From positions 1,240,001-1,304,000 of the forward strand of contig NZ_RQET01000004.1 of assembly GCF_004769195.1 (NCBI RefSeq): a stretch of 64,000 nt of DNA. Reading direction: 5' to 3'. The position numbers and the translations under genes were made by a program. Below are positions 45,602 to 55,386 of the stretch, piece by piece (within the stretch, counting starts at the first letter, position 1; the number at the start of each line of letters is the position of its first letter). This stretch comes from Leptospira fletcheri. Lineage in GTDB: Bacteria > Spirochaetota > Leptospiria > Leptospirales > Leptospiraceae. The notes under the pieces are model-generated. The model saw only the letters and a program-made list of their open reading frames with translations. It made no database searches and was not told the origin of the DNA.

Positions 45602-47985
45602 GCCGATTTTTGGATCCAATATTCGATCCTTTCCCGTAAAACGGCAGGGTCTATCGGTTTGGATAGAAAATCGTCCATACCGGCTTCGTAACTGAGTTGT
45701 TCGAATTCCTTCATCACATGGGCGGTCAAGGCGATGATGATCGGGGCTTTTCCCCCTTTCGAATCGTTTCTGATCCTTCTCGTGGTTTCGAAACCGTCTA
45801 ACCCGGGCATTTCCAGATCCATTAAGATGACCGAAAATTCCTTTTTGCCCAACCATTCCAGCGCTTCCTTTCCCCCCGAGGCAATGGTCACTGAATGGCC
45901 GATTTTTTTTAGGATCCGTTCCACGATGATTTGGTTGGCCGCATTGTCGTCCACAACCAGAATCTCGGTTTCCTTAGGAGGAGGCGGGATCGGTTCCGTG
46001 TTTTTTTCGGAATTTTTTCCAGATGTAGAGGAAGGGATCGTAAATGTAAATTCCGTCCAAGCTCCGGGTTTGCTTTTCACGGAAATCGTACCGGCAAGCA
46101 ATTCCGTCAAACGTCTGGAAATCGCCAATCCGAGACCGGTGCCTCCATAGGCTCTCGTGATGGAATTGTCCCCTTGCGTGAACGGTTGAAAAAGGTGAGG
46201 GATGCGATTCTCCGGAATTCCGATCCCGGTATCCCTCACGGAAAATTCCAGGAGTACGGAATCGGGGCTTTTTTCCTGAACACGGACGGACAATCGAATT
46301 TCTCCCTGAACAGTAAATTTGGAGGAATTCCCGAGAAGGTTCAACAGAATCTGGGCCAAGCGGGTCTTGTCGGTATGAATGAACTCGGGAACTTCGGGGG
46401 ATTGGTCCAGTTTCAGGATGATCCCTTTTTCCTCGGTTCGGAGGCGGATAATTCCGAGTATTTCCGATAGGAAATCGTCGGTACGGAAGGACTCGTAGAC
46501 CAGGTCCAGTTTTCCGGATTCGATTCGGGAAAGGTCTAGGATATCGTTGATGATCGTGAGTAAATTATCGGCTCCGGCCGCAATGATGCCTAGGGTTTCC
46601 TTTTTTTCCCCAGGAGGCTCGGATTCCAGGAGCATTTTAGACATCGCTAATATTCCGTTCATGGGAGTCCTGATTTCGTGGCTCATATGGGCGAGAAATC
46701 TGGATTTTTGAAGGTTTGCCTCCTCGGCTTCTTCCTTAGCGATTTCCAGGTCCTTCGTTTTGGCTGCGATTCTTTCCTCGAGGGTTTCATTTTGGGCCAG
46801 AATCATCCGCTGCTTCTCTTCCTTGAGCGAATTGATGCTGTCGGCAAGTCCGAAGGAAAGCAGAGTAACCTCCAGGGTAGTGCCTACATGAATCGCGTAT
46901 TCGCCTAACATAACGGAATCGAATACTCCTAACCTTTGGAGCGAGGTGAGAAAAATCGCGGCCTCCATAGAGATCCAGGCGAGCAAAAAGAATCCGGCGG
47001 GTTTGTATCCTTGCAGGCGTCTTGTCAGTCCGATTCCGATCAACAGGATCGGATGTACCAGGCCTATGAAAACGGAGACCAAAGAGGAGAAACGGATCGG
47101 CGCAAAGATGGAGGCGACTCCGAAAATGAGGGTGGATGCCGCGAAGATTTTCAGGATCCGGTTTCCGAAGGAACGTTCGTCAAGGCGGAGATACTGCCGA
47201 CTGAAAAGAGCCGAAGCGCAGAACGCGAAAAGGGAAAGAACGTTCGTAGAGACGTTCCCCCATGTCGGAAATTCGCCCCAAAGGAATCGATTCGCAAGAC
47301 CGTTAAAGCTGATCTGGGTCAGAAAAACGAAGACGAGATAGATTACGTAATACAAATAGTCCAGTTCTCTAATGGAAGTGAACAGGAAGAAATTGTACAG
47401 TATCATGATCAGTATGCACCCGTAAAAGAATCCGAGCGCTAACGTTTCCGCTGTACTTTTTTCCAGATAGATTCTAGTGGGGCTGACGACGAGGGGAATG
47501 CTCATCGGCCCGTCATTGGTATAACGCAGGTAGTAATCTTTGGTTTCCCCCGATTCGAAGTCGGTTTTGAACGCGAAATACCTGTGCTTTACATCCCGAG
47601 TATGGAAGGGTAGGGTATCTCCCGTAACGATGGAGCGCAGGATTTTTCCCTTTTCGGTTTCGTAAAAAACGATCCGATCCGAATAAGGAAATTCGGAAAC
47701 GATCAGATATTCCTGACCAATACGGTTCTCGTTTTGGAGGGAGAAGCGGACCCATACCGCCGAATTCGTATAGCCTAAATGAAGATTTTTCCTGCGGTTG
47801 GGTCGGAAGGAAGGAGAAGTCCGGAGAATATCCTGCAAATCCAGTTTGCCGGTTTCATCCTGAAAATATTCCATCCGATCGGATATGCTTTGGGATTCTT
47901 CTCTACCCAGTAGTAAGGGTTCGGAAAAAAGGGAGCTTCCCGCTAAAAAGAGAAAAATACAGGCGGAAAAGAAAAATTTATGCAT
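45598..47985 (-). CDS. hybrid sensor histidine kinase with 7TMR-DISM input domains
   Basis: 795 aa from ATG 47985 (MHKFFFSACIFLFLAGSSLF), which opens a signal peptide; a longer in-frame start (48105) has no such feature. A 7TMR-DISMED2-like extracytoplasmic domain (about 25-165), seven membrane helices (about 185-380), a coiled coil, HisKA with phospho-His in FLAHMSHEIRTPMNG, HATPase_c (DTGIGIPENRIPHLFQPFTQ; GGTGLGLAISRRL) and a C-terminal receiver (LVVDDNAANQI; phospho-Asp in VILMDLEMPGLDG). No HPt domain. It lacks an adjacent regulator gene and ends 132 bp upstream of rplU. Confidence 0.94.
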   Translation of the reverse strand: MHKFFFSACIFLFLAGSSLFSEPLLLGREESQSISDRMEYFQDETGKLDLQDILRTSPSFRPNRRKNLHLGYTNSAVWVRFSLQNENRIGQEYLIVSEFPYSDRIVFYETEKGKILRSIVTGDTLPFHTRDVKHRYFAFKTDFESGETKDYYLRYTNDGPMSIPLVVSPTRIYLEKSTAETLALGFFYGCILIMILYNFFLFTSIRELDYLYYVIYLVFVFLTQISFNGLANRFLWGEFPTWGNVSTNVLSLFAFCASALFSRQYLRLDERSFGNRILKIFAASTLIFGVASIFAPIRFSSLVSVFIGLVHPILLIGIGLTRRLQGYKPAGFFLLAWISMEAAIFLTSLQRLGVFDSVMLGEYAIHVGTTLEVTLLSFGLADSINSLKEEKQRMILAQNETLEERIAAKTKDLEIAKEEAEEANLQKSRFLAHMSHEIRTPMNGILAMSKMLLESEPPGEKKETLGIIAAGADNLLTIINDILDLSRIESGKLDLVYESFRTDDFLSEILGIIRLRTEEKGIILKLDQSPEVPEFIHTDKTRLAQILLNLLGNSSKFTVQGEIRLSVRVQEKSPDSVLLEFSVRDTGIGIPENRIPHLFQPFTQGDNSITRAYGGTGLGLAISRRLTELLAGTISVKSKPGAWTEFTFTIPSSTSGKNSEKNTEPIPPPPKETEILVVDDNAANQIIVERILKKIGHSVTIASGGKEALEWLGKKEFSVILMDLEMPGLDGFETTRRIRNDSKGGKAPIIIALTAHVMKEFEQLSYEAGMDDFLSKPIDPAVLRERIEYWIQKSA

Positions 47986-48124
47986 TCGCAGGGAGCCATA
48001 ATAATTGACTTCAAAAAACTTCAAACTAGAACAGAGCGACGGATGAAAGAACACGGACCGGAATGCGAAGGAAATCCCACTTTCGAACCGTGTCAACGAA
48101 TTCACGACTTGTCTAAGAATTGAT

Positions 48125-48982
48125 ATGAAATACCTTACCGGAAAATTAAAGGATCTGGGCGACGGATTTACGGTTCGCAGGATTCTACCGAATCTCGAAG
48201 CTCGGGCCGTCGGCCCTTTCGTTTTTCTAGATCATATGGGACCGGTTTCTCTGAAGACCGGAGAAGAATTGCTCGTTCGGTCCCATCCTCACATCGGTTT
48301 GTCCACAGTTACGTATCTTTACGACGGTGTCGTATTGCATAAGGATACTCTAGGAACTCGGCAAATCATTCGGCCGTACGAAGTCAATTGGATGACCGCC
48401 GGTTCAGGAATCGCTCATAGTGAGCATTCCCAGCCGGATCCGGAGTACCAGATCCTAGAGGGGATCCAGACCTGGGCGGCTTTGCCCCAGGAATTCGAGG
48501 AGACTCCGCCCGAATTTTTTCATTACGGAAGAGATGAATTTCCGGAATTGAGCGGAGGAGGTTGGGAACTGAGGCTGATTGCCGGGGCCTTTTTGGGAGA
48601 GGTTTCTCCCGTAAAAACATATTCCCCTTTGTTCTATGCAGATTTCGAGATCGAACCGGGAGCGGAAGTGGAACTTCCCGTTCCTTCCAACCAAGAGGCA
48701 GCGGTTTACGTCGCCAGAGGGGGTCTAGATGCGGAAGGAAGGATCGTAGGAGTCGGGGAAATGGCTGTCTATCCTTTGGGCGGATCCATCAAGTTCCGTG
48801 CGGAAACGAGCACTCGGGCCATTCTTTTGGGTGGAGAGCCTTTGCCCGAAAGGAAACACCTCTGGTGGAATTTCGTGTCCAGTTCCTTGGAAAGAATAGA
48901 ACGGGCCAAAAAGGAATGGAAGGAGGATCGCTTTGGAACGGTCCCGGGAGAGACGGATCGTATTCCTCTTCCCGAAATCTGA
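48125..48982 (+). CDS. pirin family protein
   Basis: 285-aa double-cupin. The N-terminal cupin has the metal-binding set [15 protein letters not shown] with HRD.LG (HKDTLG) and GIAHSEHS; the C-terminal domain has the pirin pattern [16 protein letters not shown]. Pirins include quercetinase-like enzymes and redox-sensitive cofactors; function is not predictable. It is divergent from the histidine kinase with a 139-bp intergenic region. Confidence 0.92.
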   Translation: MKYLTGKLKDLGDGFTVRRILPNLEARAVGPFVFLDHMGPVSLKTGEELLVRSHPHIGLSTVTYLYDGVVLHKDTLGTRQIIRPYEVNWMTAGSGIAHSEHSQPDPEYQILEGIQTWAALPQEFEETPPEFFHYGRDEFPELSGGGWELRLIAGAFLGEVSPVKTYSPLFYADFEIEPGAEVELPVPSNQEAAVYVARGGLDAEGRIVGVGEMAVYPLGGSIKFRAETSTRAILLGGEPLPERKHLWWNFVSSSLERIERAKKEWKEDRFGTVPGETDRIPLPEI

Positions 48983-49087
48983 TCGGTTTTTGTTCCTGCG
49001 ATTTGTTTCTAAAACGTAATGTACAAAGCGTCGAAGGCCTAAATCGACCTTGCCACCCTGGCCCCTCGGGAAATTTTGGTTTTTAGC

Positions 49088-50902
49088 ATGGAAATCCGCA
49101 ATATCGCCATTATCGCACACGTAGACCACGGAAAGACGACTCTCCTGGATGGGATCCTCAGGCAGACCGGAGCCGTCACCGCCAAGGAAGATGGTGAGAG
49201 GATCATGGACCACAACGACCTGGAAAGGGAGAAAGGGATCACGATCAAAGCCAAAAATACGGCGGTGATTTATAAGGGTACGCGGATCAATATCGTGGAC
49301 ACTCCGGGTCACGCGGACTTCGGCGGGGAAGTAGAGCGCGTGCTCTCTACCGCGGATTCCTGCCTATTGCTCGTGGACGCTTTCGACGGACCCATGCCCC
49401 AAACTCGTTTCGTACTCGGCAAGTCCCTGCAATTAGGGCATAAGCCGATTTTGGTCATCAATAAGATAGACAGGGACGGAGCGAGACCTTCCGCGGTTGT
49501 AGATATGGCCTTCGATCTGTTCAGCGATTTAGGCGCCAGCGACGAACAATTGGATTTTCCTATCATCTACGCTTCCGCAAAACAAGGCTGGGCGGTAGGT
49601 AAACTGGAGGATGCTCCGGGTAAGGATCTGGATCCTCTTTTGGATATGGTTCTGAAGCACGTTCCTCCCGTTAAAGCGAATGCGGAAGCGCCTCTCCAAT
49701 TCCAAGTCACTTCCCTCGACTACAACGATTATGTGGGAAGGATCGCGATCGGAAAGATCTATAACGGAAATCTCCAAAAAGGGATGAACGTCGTCCAGCT
49801 TTCCCCCAAAAAGAACGGACGGGACGAAGCCCAAATATTAAAAGTTACGAAATTATATAATTTTGAAGGTTTGAAAAGAAACGAAATCGATACCGCCGAA
49901 GCGGGGGACATCGTGGCAATTGCCGGACTTCCCGACGTGTTTATCGGGGACACGGTTTGCGAGCCCGGAAAACCGGCGCCCATGCCTGCGATAGAGGTGG
50001 AAGAACCTACCGTGTCCATGTATTTCATGGTCAACAACTCTCCGTTTGCCAGTAAGGAAGGAAAGTTCGTAACCACTCGGAATATCCGGGAAAGGTTGGA
50101 TCGGGAGTTGGAAACGAACGTAGCAATGCGTTTGGAGGAGACCGACGACAAGGATCGATTTAAGATTTTGGGTAGGGGAGAACTCCACCTCTCCGTATTG
50201 ATCGAAACTATGCGCAGAGAAGGATTCGAACTCCAGGTCTCCCGTCCGGAAGTGATCATTAAAAAGGGAGAAAACGGGGAAAAGCTGGAACCCTATGAAT
50301 ATCTGGTGATGGATCTGCCGGACCAGTTTACCGGGAGTATCATCGCCGAACTGAATCGACGGAAAGGCGAGCTTCAGTTGATGGAGGCTCATCCTTCCGG
50401 AATGACTCGGGTGGAATTCGTGATCCCGACCAGAGGCATTATCGGCTTCCGCGGATATTTCGTGACCGAAACCAAGGGAGAAGGCGTCATGTCCAGCCGC
50501 TATCTCCGCTTCGACATCTATAAGGGAGAAATTCCCGGTCGTAAAAACGGAGCCCTCATTTCCATGGACTCGGGAGAAACCACCGGTTACGCGCTGTGGA
50601 AGATCCAGGAACGGGGCGAACTTCTGATCGACCCGCAAACCTCAGTGTATCCGGGAATGATCATAGGCATCCACTCCAGGGAAAACGATCTGGAAGTGAA
50701 TCCGGTTCGCGAAAAGAAATTGACCAACGTTCGCTCTTCTGGCGCGGACGAAGCGATCCGTCTCGTTCCTCCTCGTAGGTTCAGTCTGGAGCAGAATATA
50801 GAATTCTTGGACGACGACGAATTGTTGGAAGTCACCCCCATGAGCATGAGGCTGCGTAAAAAGATCCTAGATCCGAATATGCGCAAACGTGCGGGACGCT
50901 AA
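49088..50902 (+). CDS. typA: translational GTPase TypA/BipA
   Basis: 604 aa. G1 HVDHGKTTL, switch [14 protein letters not shown]3 [17 protein letters not shown]4 [10 protein letters not shown], then domain II, a III/V-like EF-G region and the BipA-specific C-terminus ([28 protein letters not shown], here PPRRFSLEQ). ATG 49088 ([15 protein letters not shown]) gives the standard N-terminus; an in-frame TTG four codons earlier is not needed. It assists 50S assembly under stress or cold. Confidence 0.96.
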   Translation: MEIRNIAIIAHVDHGKTTLLDGILRQTGAVTAKEDGERIMDHNDLEREKGITIKAKNTAVIYKGTRINIVDTPGHADFGGEVERVLSTADSCLLLVDAFDGPMPQTRFVLGKSLQLGHKPILVINKIDRDGARPSAVVDMAFDLFSDLGASDEQLDFPIIYASAKQGWAVGKLEDAPGKDLDPLLDMVLKHVPPVKANAEAPLQFQVTSLDYNDYVGRIAIGKIYNGNLQKGMNVVQLSPKKNGRDEAQILKVTKLYNFEGLKRNEIDTAEAGDIVAIAGLPDVFIGDTVCEPGKPAPMPAIEVEEPTVSMYFMVNNSPFASKEGKFVTTRNIRERLDRELETNVAMRLEETDDKDRFKILGRGELHLSVLIETMRREGFELQVSRPEVIIKKGENGEKLEPYEYLVMDLPDQFTGSIIAELNRRKGELQLMEAHPSGMTRVEFVIPTRGIIGFRGYFVTETKGEGVMSSRYLRFDIYKGEIPGRKNGALISMDSGETTGYALWKIQERGELLIDPQTSVYPGMIIGIHSRENDLEVNPVREKKLTNVRSSGADEAIRLVPPRRFSLEQNIEFLDDDELLEVTPMSMRLRKKILDPNMRKRAGR

Positions 50903-51054
50903 AAGCCGGAAAAAAAGACTTCATCGCAGGAGTTTTCGGAAAATTTCCCGGATTTTTTTCCTCTAGAAAAAACGGTTCTTCGTTCGGTATCGACGAAACG
51001 GCTTTACTTTCTCTCCGCTTTGGGTCATTCTGAAGGGATGGCCGGAGTAAGAAC

Positions 51055-51528
51055 ATGAATCGTCGTTTGTCTTCCTGGATCGTTTTTTCTCTTTTTCTTA
51101 CCGTCCCTATCTTCTCTGAAGACATCAAGAAAGAGGAGATCCGCCGACTTTTGATTTCCTCCGGTTCGGAGAAGATGGGCGTTTTGGTGGTCGGCCAGAT
51201 GATTTCCCGTTTCAAGCAACTGATGCCCCAGATTCCGGAGGAATTCTGGGAAGACTTCCGGAAAGAACTTCATGGAGAGGATATGGTCGAACTGATCGTT
51301 CCGATTTACGATAAGTATTTTACGATCGAAGAAATCCGGGAGATCACCGCATTTTACAATTCGCCGGTGGGTAAAAAACTTTTGGAAAAGAATCCTCAAA
51401 TCACCCAGGAATCCATGCAAGTGGGAGAAATTTGGGGGAAGAAAATCGCCGAAAAAGTCCTCCAAAAGCTGAAGTCTCGCGGACTTCTCCCTTCTGACCC
51501 AAAGCAACAAACCCGCCTGGATATCTAA
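51055..51528 (+). CDS. DUF2059 exported protein
   Basis: 157 aa with a signal peptide (LSSWIVFSLFLTVPIFS) and a DUF2059 domain: FTIEEIREITAFYNSPVGKKLLEKNPQITQES is the family core (about 100-125). Function unknown; periplasmic in other bacteria. Start ATG 51055 is within AAGAACATG and lacks a strong SD. Confidence 0.85.
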   Translation: MNRRLSSWIVFSLFLTVPIFSEDIKKEEIRRLLISSGSEKMGVLVVGQMISRFKQLMPQIPEEFWEDFRKELHGEDMVELIVPIYDKYFTIEEIREITAFYNSPVGKKLLEKNPQITQESMQVGEIWGKKIAEKVLQKLKSRGLLPSDPKQQTRLDI

Positions 51529-51929
51529 AAGGCGGCTCTATCCCTTTCAAAAACATCCGTTTCCTCTATCAAAAAACGGAAACTAGATCGTCCCTTCTAG
51601 GGTTTTCTGTCTGTGGAAGTATAACGATCGATTGATATATAAAAATTTTTTGCCTATTTTCTTTCTTCTCATTCACAATCTTTTCTTGACCTTTTAGAAC
51701 AGGAATGGTATTGCAATCCATAGAGTCTACTTGCCGAGCAGTGTTCGGTAAGGATGAGCCAAAGGGAATTTATATATAACAAACGTATGAAATAAAATTC
51801 TGATTGTTTTCGAACAATTGATCGCAATTGAAAAATAAATCAGGAAGTCTTTCCCCTCCTTTCGGTTCTGGCCGAGGAAACGGAGGGCTTCCATATAGTG
51901 ATGAATAGTAAAGAGAAGAGGTTAAAAAA
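51529..51929. other. 401-bp intergenic region
   Basis: Between the DUF2059 and lipase genes. AT-rich segments near 51635 and 51770 look promoter-like, and a GTTTCC/GGAAAC imperfect repeat at 51570-51600 could be a weak terminator. No open frame with coding character, RNA gene or mobile element is supported. Confidence 0.5.
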
Positions 51930-52850
51930 ATGTCTAGAGTGTTGAGGATTTGGATTATCGGACTGACTCTGCTAATTTCCGGAGCGGTCCAAGCTTCCGG
52001 CGGCGGTTCTTCCAGCAAACCTTTGGCGGGAAGTTATCCCATCGTGTTGGCTCATGGCTTGTTCGGATGGGGAAAAGCCACGGGAGTGGTGGACTATTGG
52101 GGTGGAAATGCGGCTTATCTCCAATCCCAAGGAGCCACAGTTATTACACCCAGCGTCACCGCTACCGGTTCTTCTTCGCAAAGAGCCGTCCAATTAAAGA
52201 CGGCTATTCAAACAGCGATGGCGGCTGCGAATTACACCGGTAAGGTGCATATTATCGGGCATTCCCAAGGCGGTATGGACGCGAGATACCTGGTTTCTAA
52301 CCTAGGATTTTCGGGAAACGTAGCGACTCTGACCACACTAAACACACCGCATTACGGTAGTCCGGTTGCCAATGTAGTTTTGGCCGTGATTCCTAGTTGG
52401 GCTCTCCCTTATGTAGGAACCGTCCTGAATGCAGTCGTTGGGTTCGTGTACGGCCAGTCCAACGAAAACGCGGTTGCGGCTTTGAAACTTTTAACCACGG
52501 ACGGCGCCGCGGCGTTTAACAGTTCCACTCCAAATGCATCGGGAGTAAAATATTATTCCTTCGGTTCCACGATTACCATTCCGGATCTGATCCAGCACCC
52601 GGCAATGGGATTGATCTATCCGATCTGCGCAATCGGGGCTCCTTTTTACGGACAGAGCGTGAGCAACGACGGAGTGGTGCCGGCTTCTTCTCAACAATGG
52701 GGAAGCTGGAAAGGGGGACCTTCTTATCCGATTACCACTACCGGAATCGATCACTTGGAGGCTACGAACGCTTTGTACTTGGGTCAAGCATGGTACGATA
52801 CGAACGGCTATTTCCTGAAAATGGCATCCAACGCAAAAAGTAACCAATAA
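51930..52850 (+). CDS. secreted triacylglycerol lipase (bacterial family I type)
   Basis: 306 aa. Signal peptide (ISGAVQA, cleavage about 23), then YPIVLAHGLFGWG (oxyanion hole, about 36-48), nucleophile elbow GHSQGG (about 110-115), acid loop SNDGVVPAS (Asp) and catalytic His in TGIDHLEATN, the order seen in Pseudomonas family I lipases. Those enzymes are usually matched by a Lif foldase; none is next to this gene. It secretes outward and hydrolyses long-chain triglycerides or esters. Closed by a terminator. Confidence 0.9.
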   Translation: MSRVLRIWIIGLTLLISGAVQASGGGSSSKPLAGSYPIVLAHGLFGWGKATGVVDYWGGNAAYLQSQGATVITPSVTATGSSSQRAVQLKTAIQTAMAAANYTGKVHIIGHSQGGMDARYLVSNLGFSGNVATLTTLNTPHYGSPVANVVLAVIPSWALPYVGTVLNAVVGFVYGQSNENAVAALKLLTTDGAAAFNSSTPNASGVKYYSFGSTITIPDLIQHPAMGLIYPICAIGAPFYGQSVSNDGVVPASSQQWGSWKGGPSYPITTTGIDHLEATNALYLGQAWYDTNGYFLKMASNAKSNQ

Positions 52851-52873
52851 ACCGAACTGGTTTCCGATCTTAG

Positions 52874-52906
52874 TGGGGCGCTTTCCGCAAGGGGGCGCCT
52901 TTTTTA
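52874..52906 (+). terminator. intrinsic terminator after the lipase
   Basis: GGGGCGC...GCGCC hairpin (52875-52899) with a loop followed by TTTTTTATTTC, 25 bp after the lipase stop. Confidence 0.85.
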
Positions 52907-52948
52907 TTTCTTTTTTCCCAAAAAAACGGTCTTTAGATAGTAAAATGC

Positions 52949-52981
52949 TTGATAGTAAGTATACATATTATATACATATAT
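52949..52981 (+). promoter_or_regulatory. AT-rich promoter with 11-bp direct repeats
   Basis: TTGATA (52949-52954) and TATACA (52971-52976) are spaced by 16 bp. TATACATATTA (52960-52970) and TATACATATAT (52971-52981) are direct repeats one helical turn apart, overlying the -10. A MarR-type regulator is encoded as third gene of the operon driven from here and may bind these repeats. Confidence 0.5.
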
Positions 52982-53011
52982 ATTATAAGTTTGCTTATTA
53001 ACGGAGGGAAT

Positions 53012-53437
53012 ATGTGGGAATTCAAGTATGATACGAAAGTGGACGGGGTATCTGCGGAGGAGCTTTGGAAGGCCAGGGCGGACGTGGCAAATTGGCCCAA
53101 GTGGGATGAGGGCCTACTTTGGACTAAGATCGAAGGCCCTGTGGTCGTTGGAACGGTATTCGATCTGAAGCCAAAGGATGGACCCAAAGTAAAAGTGAGG
53201 ATTACGGAAGCGGAATCTCCTTTTATCCTCGGAGACGAAACCAGTTTGCCGGGGGCCAAAATGAAGTTTCTACATTTCTTCCGGGATGTAAAAGGCGGAA
53301 CAGAAGTAAAAGTGGAATTGAGCATTCGGGGACCGTTAGGTTTTCTGTGGAAGAAGATCATCGGAGAGGAGCAGGCGAGGAATATGGAGACGGAGATCCG
53401 TACGTTTGCCGATTTCGTAAAGAAGGCCAAGAAATGA
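53012..53437 (+). CDS. SRPBCC-family (START-like) lipid/ligand-binding protein
   Basis: 141 aa with a helix-grip fold pattern: EELWKARADVANWPKWDEG near 18, GTVFDLKPKDG, then an edge strand and a long C-terminal helix (NMETEIRTFADFVKKAKK). Such proteins bind hydrophobic ligands or act as polyketide-cyclase-like enzymes. ATG 53012 has GGAGGGAAT directly upstream, preferred to an in-frame start at 52949 inside the promoter. Overlaps the EVE gene by 4 bp. Confidence 0.85.
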   Translation: MWEFKYDTKVDGVSAEELWKARADVANWPKWDEGLLWTKIEGPVVVGTVFDLKPKDGPKVKVRITEAESPFILGDETSLPGAKMKFLHFFRDVKGGTEVKVELSIRGPLGFLWKKIIGEEQARNMETEIRTFADFVKKAKK

Positions 53438-53862
53438 ATCGCTATTGGATCGTAGTGGCCTCTCGGGATCACGCGCAAAACGGGAAGGAAAACGGAATCA
53501 TTCAGGCTTGCCACGGGAAAAAGGGGCCTCTTGCGCGCATGAGGCAGGGAGATTGGGTTCTGGTATATTCCTCCAAAGAAAAATTTGGGGAAAAGGAATT
53601 TTGTCGGAAATTTACCGCGATCGGAAGGATCAAGGACGACGAGGTGTTTTCGTTTCCTATGAGTGCGGACTTCATTCCGTTTCGGAGAAAGGTTTCTTTT
53701 CTTCCTTCGCAGGATGCGGAGATACTTCCTCTTGTCCAGGATTTGGATTTTATTCGAAATAAAAAATCCTGGGGTTTTCCTTTCCGTTTCGGAATCTTGG
53801 AAATCGGATCGACGGATTTCGAAAGGATTGCCGAGCGGATGGGTGCAGATGTCAAAGGATGA
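53434..53862 (+). CDS. EVE-domain protein
   Basis: 142 aa with the EVE/PUA-like fold: MNRYWIVVASRDHAQNGKENGI opening, GDWVLVYSS, FTAIGRI, and a FRRKVSFLPSQ segment that fits the EVE pocket region. EVE domains recognise modified bases in nucleic acids. Coupled to the SRPBCC gene by ATGA overlap and overlapping marR-like by 14 bp. The EVE pocket residues cannot be confirmed without alignment. Confidence 0.82.
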   Translation: MNRYWIVVASRDHAQNGKENGIIQACHGKKGPLARMRQGDWVLVYSSKEKFGEKEFCRKFTAIGRIKDDEVFSFPMSADFIPFRRKVSFLPSQDAEILPLVQDLDFIRNKKSWGFPFRFGILEIGSTDFERIAERMGADVKG

Positions 53863-54298
53863 AGTTTTTGGATTCGATAAAGCCGAGGATAGCCCCGGCT
53901 TTTTGCTTTGGCAGGTTTCCAATCTTTGGCAGAGGGAGATCCGAAAAATACTGGAGCCTTTGGATCTCACTCATGCACAGTTCGTGGTTTTGGCGGTCAC
54001 ATATTGGTTGGAATGTTCGGGGGTGGAAACCACTCAAATCAGAATTTCCGACCAGGCAAAGACGGACCCGATGAGCACTTCCACTGCGCTCCGGACTCTA
54101 GAAGGAAAGAAAATGGTCAGTCGGTTCGCCCATGATTCGGATACCAGAGCTAAGCTGGTACGAGTCACTTCGGAAGGGAAAAATTTATTGAAGGTTGCCG
54201 TACAGAAAGTCGAGGCATTTGACGAACGTTTTTTTGCACCTTTAGGAAATCGTCGCAAAGATTTCCTAAAGGGATTGCAAGGCCTTTGCGACGTCTGA
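53849..54298 (+). CDS. MarR-family transcriptional regulator
   Basis: 149 aa winged helix. The recognition region reads SDQAKTDPMSTSTALRTLEGKKMVSRFAHDSDTRAKLVRVTSEGKNLL with the MarR wing D.RA. ATG 53849 (MSKDEVF) gives the normal length; the frame stays open upstream inside the EVE gene. It overlaps that gene by 14 bp, so translation is coupled. It probably represses its own operon through the AT-rich direct repeats at 52960-52981. Confidence 0.9.
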   Translation: MSKDEVFGFDKAEDSPGFLLWQVSNLWQREIRKILEPLDLTHAQFVVLAVTYWLECSGVETTQIRISDQAKTDPMSTSTALRTLEGKKMVSRFAHDSDTRAKLVRVTSEGKNLLKVAVQKVEAFDERFFAPLGNRRKDFLKGLQGLCDV

Positions 54299-54302
54299 AC
54301 GT

Positions 54303-55262
54303 TTATTTGTTCTTGATCTTTTCCAATTCACGGATCAGTTCTTCTTTAGAGACGTTCGGATCCTGCTTTAATCTGCGGATCAATTCTTCCGCTCCTTGTT
54401 TTTGTGAGGCAGCCTTTTGATCCACGGATCCGACCAAAAGGATCGGATCTAAAGGAGAGGGGGAGACACCGGTTTTCGGTTGGATTTCCACCACTGCTAA
54501 ATGTTCGAAAACTTCCGCTACGGTTCCCGGAATGTTTCCGACGATTACCGGCATATCTACGGAAAGGTCGTCCGTCGTGGAGAAAAATCCGAGCACGTAT
54601 TTTCGCCCTTCTTTTCCGGGATACATTTCCGGGGAAAGTTCGTAAAATAGGACTCCGGCGGTCTCGTTGTCGAAATTCTTTCTGCTTCTTCCCAGATTGA
54701 CGTTGATTCTTCCGATTAAAGGAGAACCTATCCTCCTGTACGATTCCCCGTCGGAAAACCGAATGACGTTCATGTTTGCGGAAATCTCGGCGCTCCTTCC
54801 CGAAGCATCCGTCAGGATATGTCCGACTTCCTTGACTTTGACAAAAGGGCCGAAGGATTTGACGTCCCAATGTTTCGGGTCGCTGGTGTTTTTTCCCGAA
54901 TAAAGTCTATTCAATTCTTTGAATATAGATTCGAAGAATAATAATTCATGACCGCTCGTGACCAGTTTGCCGGATCTCAGCTTGATTTCTTCCCTATTTT
55001 CGCTCAGTCTAAATTGCAGTCGAACGAGGGTTTTATTTACGAACTCCAATTCCTCTCTTGCGTTTTTCCGAATCCAAAGCGTCTGGATTTTGAGGCGGTT
55101 TTCTTTACTCCAATTAAGCGATTGATCGCTCACATAAAAACCCGCGATTTCCGGAATGGCAGGAGTCGGCTTTCCGCGTAAACGATCTCCGCAGCCGTTC
55201 GAGAAAAGTAAGATACATAGGAGCGGAGCAGAACAAGAAATTCGGGAAATCCTTTTTTTCAT
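54303..55262 (-). CDS. putative lipoprotein of unknown function
   Basis: 319 aa. Signal (ISCSAPLLCILLFSNGC) with lipobox FSNGC (Cys about 24). The mature part is a mostly beta domain (about 30-270) with a proline-rich strand, then a coiled-coil-like end: RRLKQDPNVSKEELIRELEKIKNK. No family recognised. Convergent with the MarR gene, 4 bp between the stops; divergent from the cyclase at 55387. Confidence 0.7.
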   Translation of the reverse strand: MKKRISRISCSAPLLCILLFSNGCGDRLRGKPTPAIPEIAGFYVSDQSLNWSKENRLKIQTLWIRKNAREELEFVNKTLVRLQFRLSENREEIKLRSGKLVTSGHELLFFESIFKELNRLYSGKNTSDPKHWDVKSFGPFVKVKEVGHILTDASGRSAEISANMNVIRFSDGESYRRIGSPLIGRINVNLGRSRKNFDNETAGVLFYELSPEMYPGKEGRKYVLGFFSTTDDLSVDMPVIVGNIPGTVAEVFEHLAVVEIQPKTGVSPSPLDPILLVGSVDQKAASQKQGAEELIRRLKQDPNVSKEELIRELEKIKNK

Positions 55263-55386
55263 GTGAAAGAGAATCGGAGATAGGAGGCATTGGTAAAGGA
55301 AAAAAAGAAAGACCCGTTCGTTCGGAACAATTCTCTTGACGTACCGCCTTTTCGATTATGCTTATATCACTGAGGGGAACGTAACG

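Noticed and set aside
51562..51606. GTTTCC...GGAAAC inverted repeat as a terminator of the DUF2059 gene
   Set aside because: The six-bp stem with a 12-base or longer loop and no good T-run is too weak to call.
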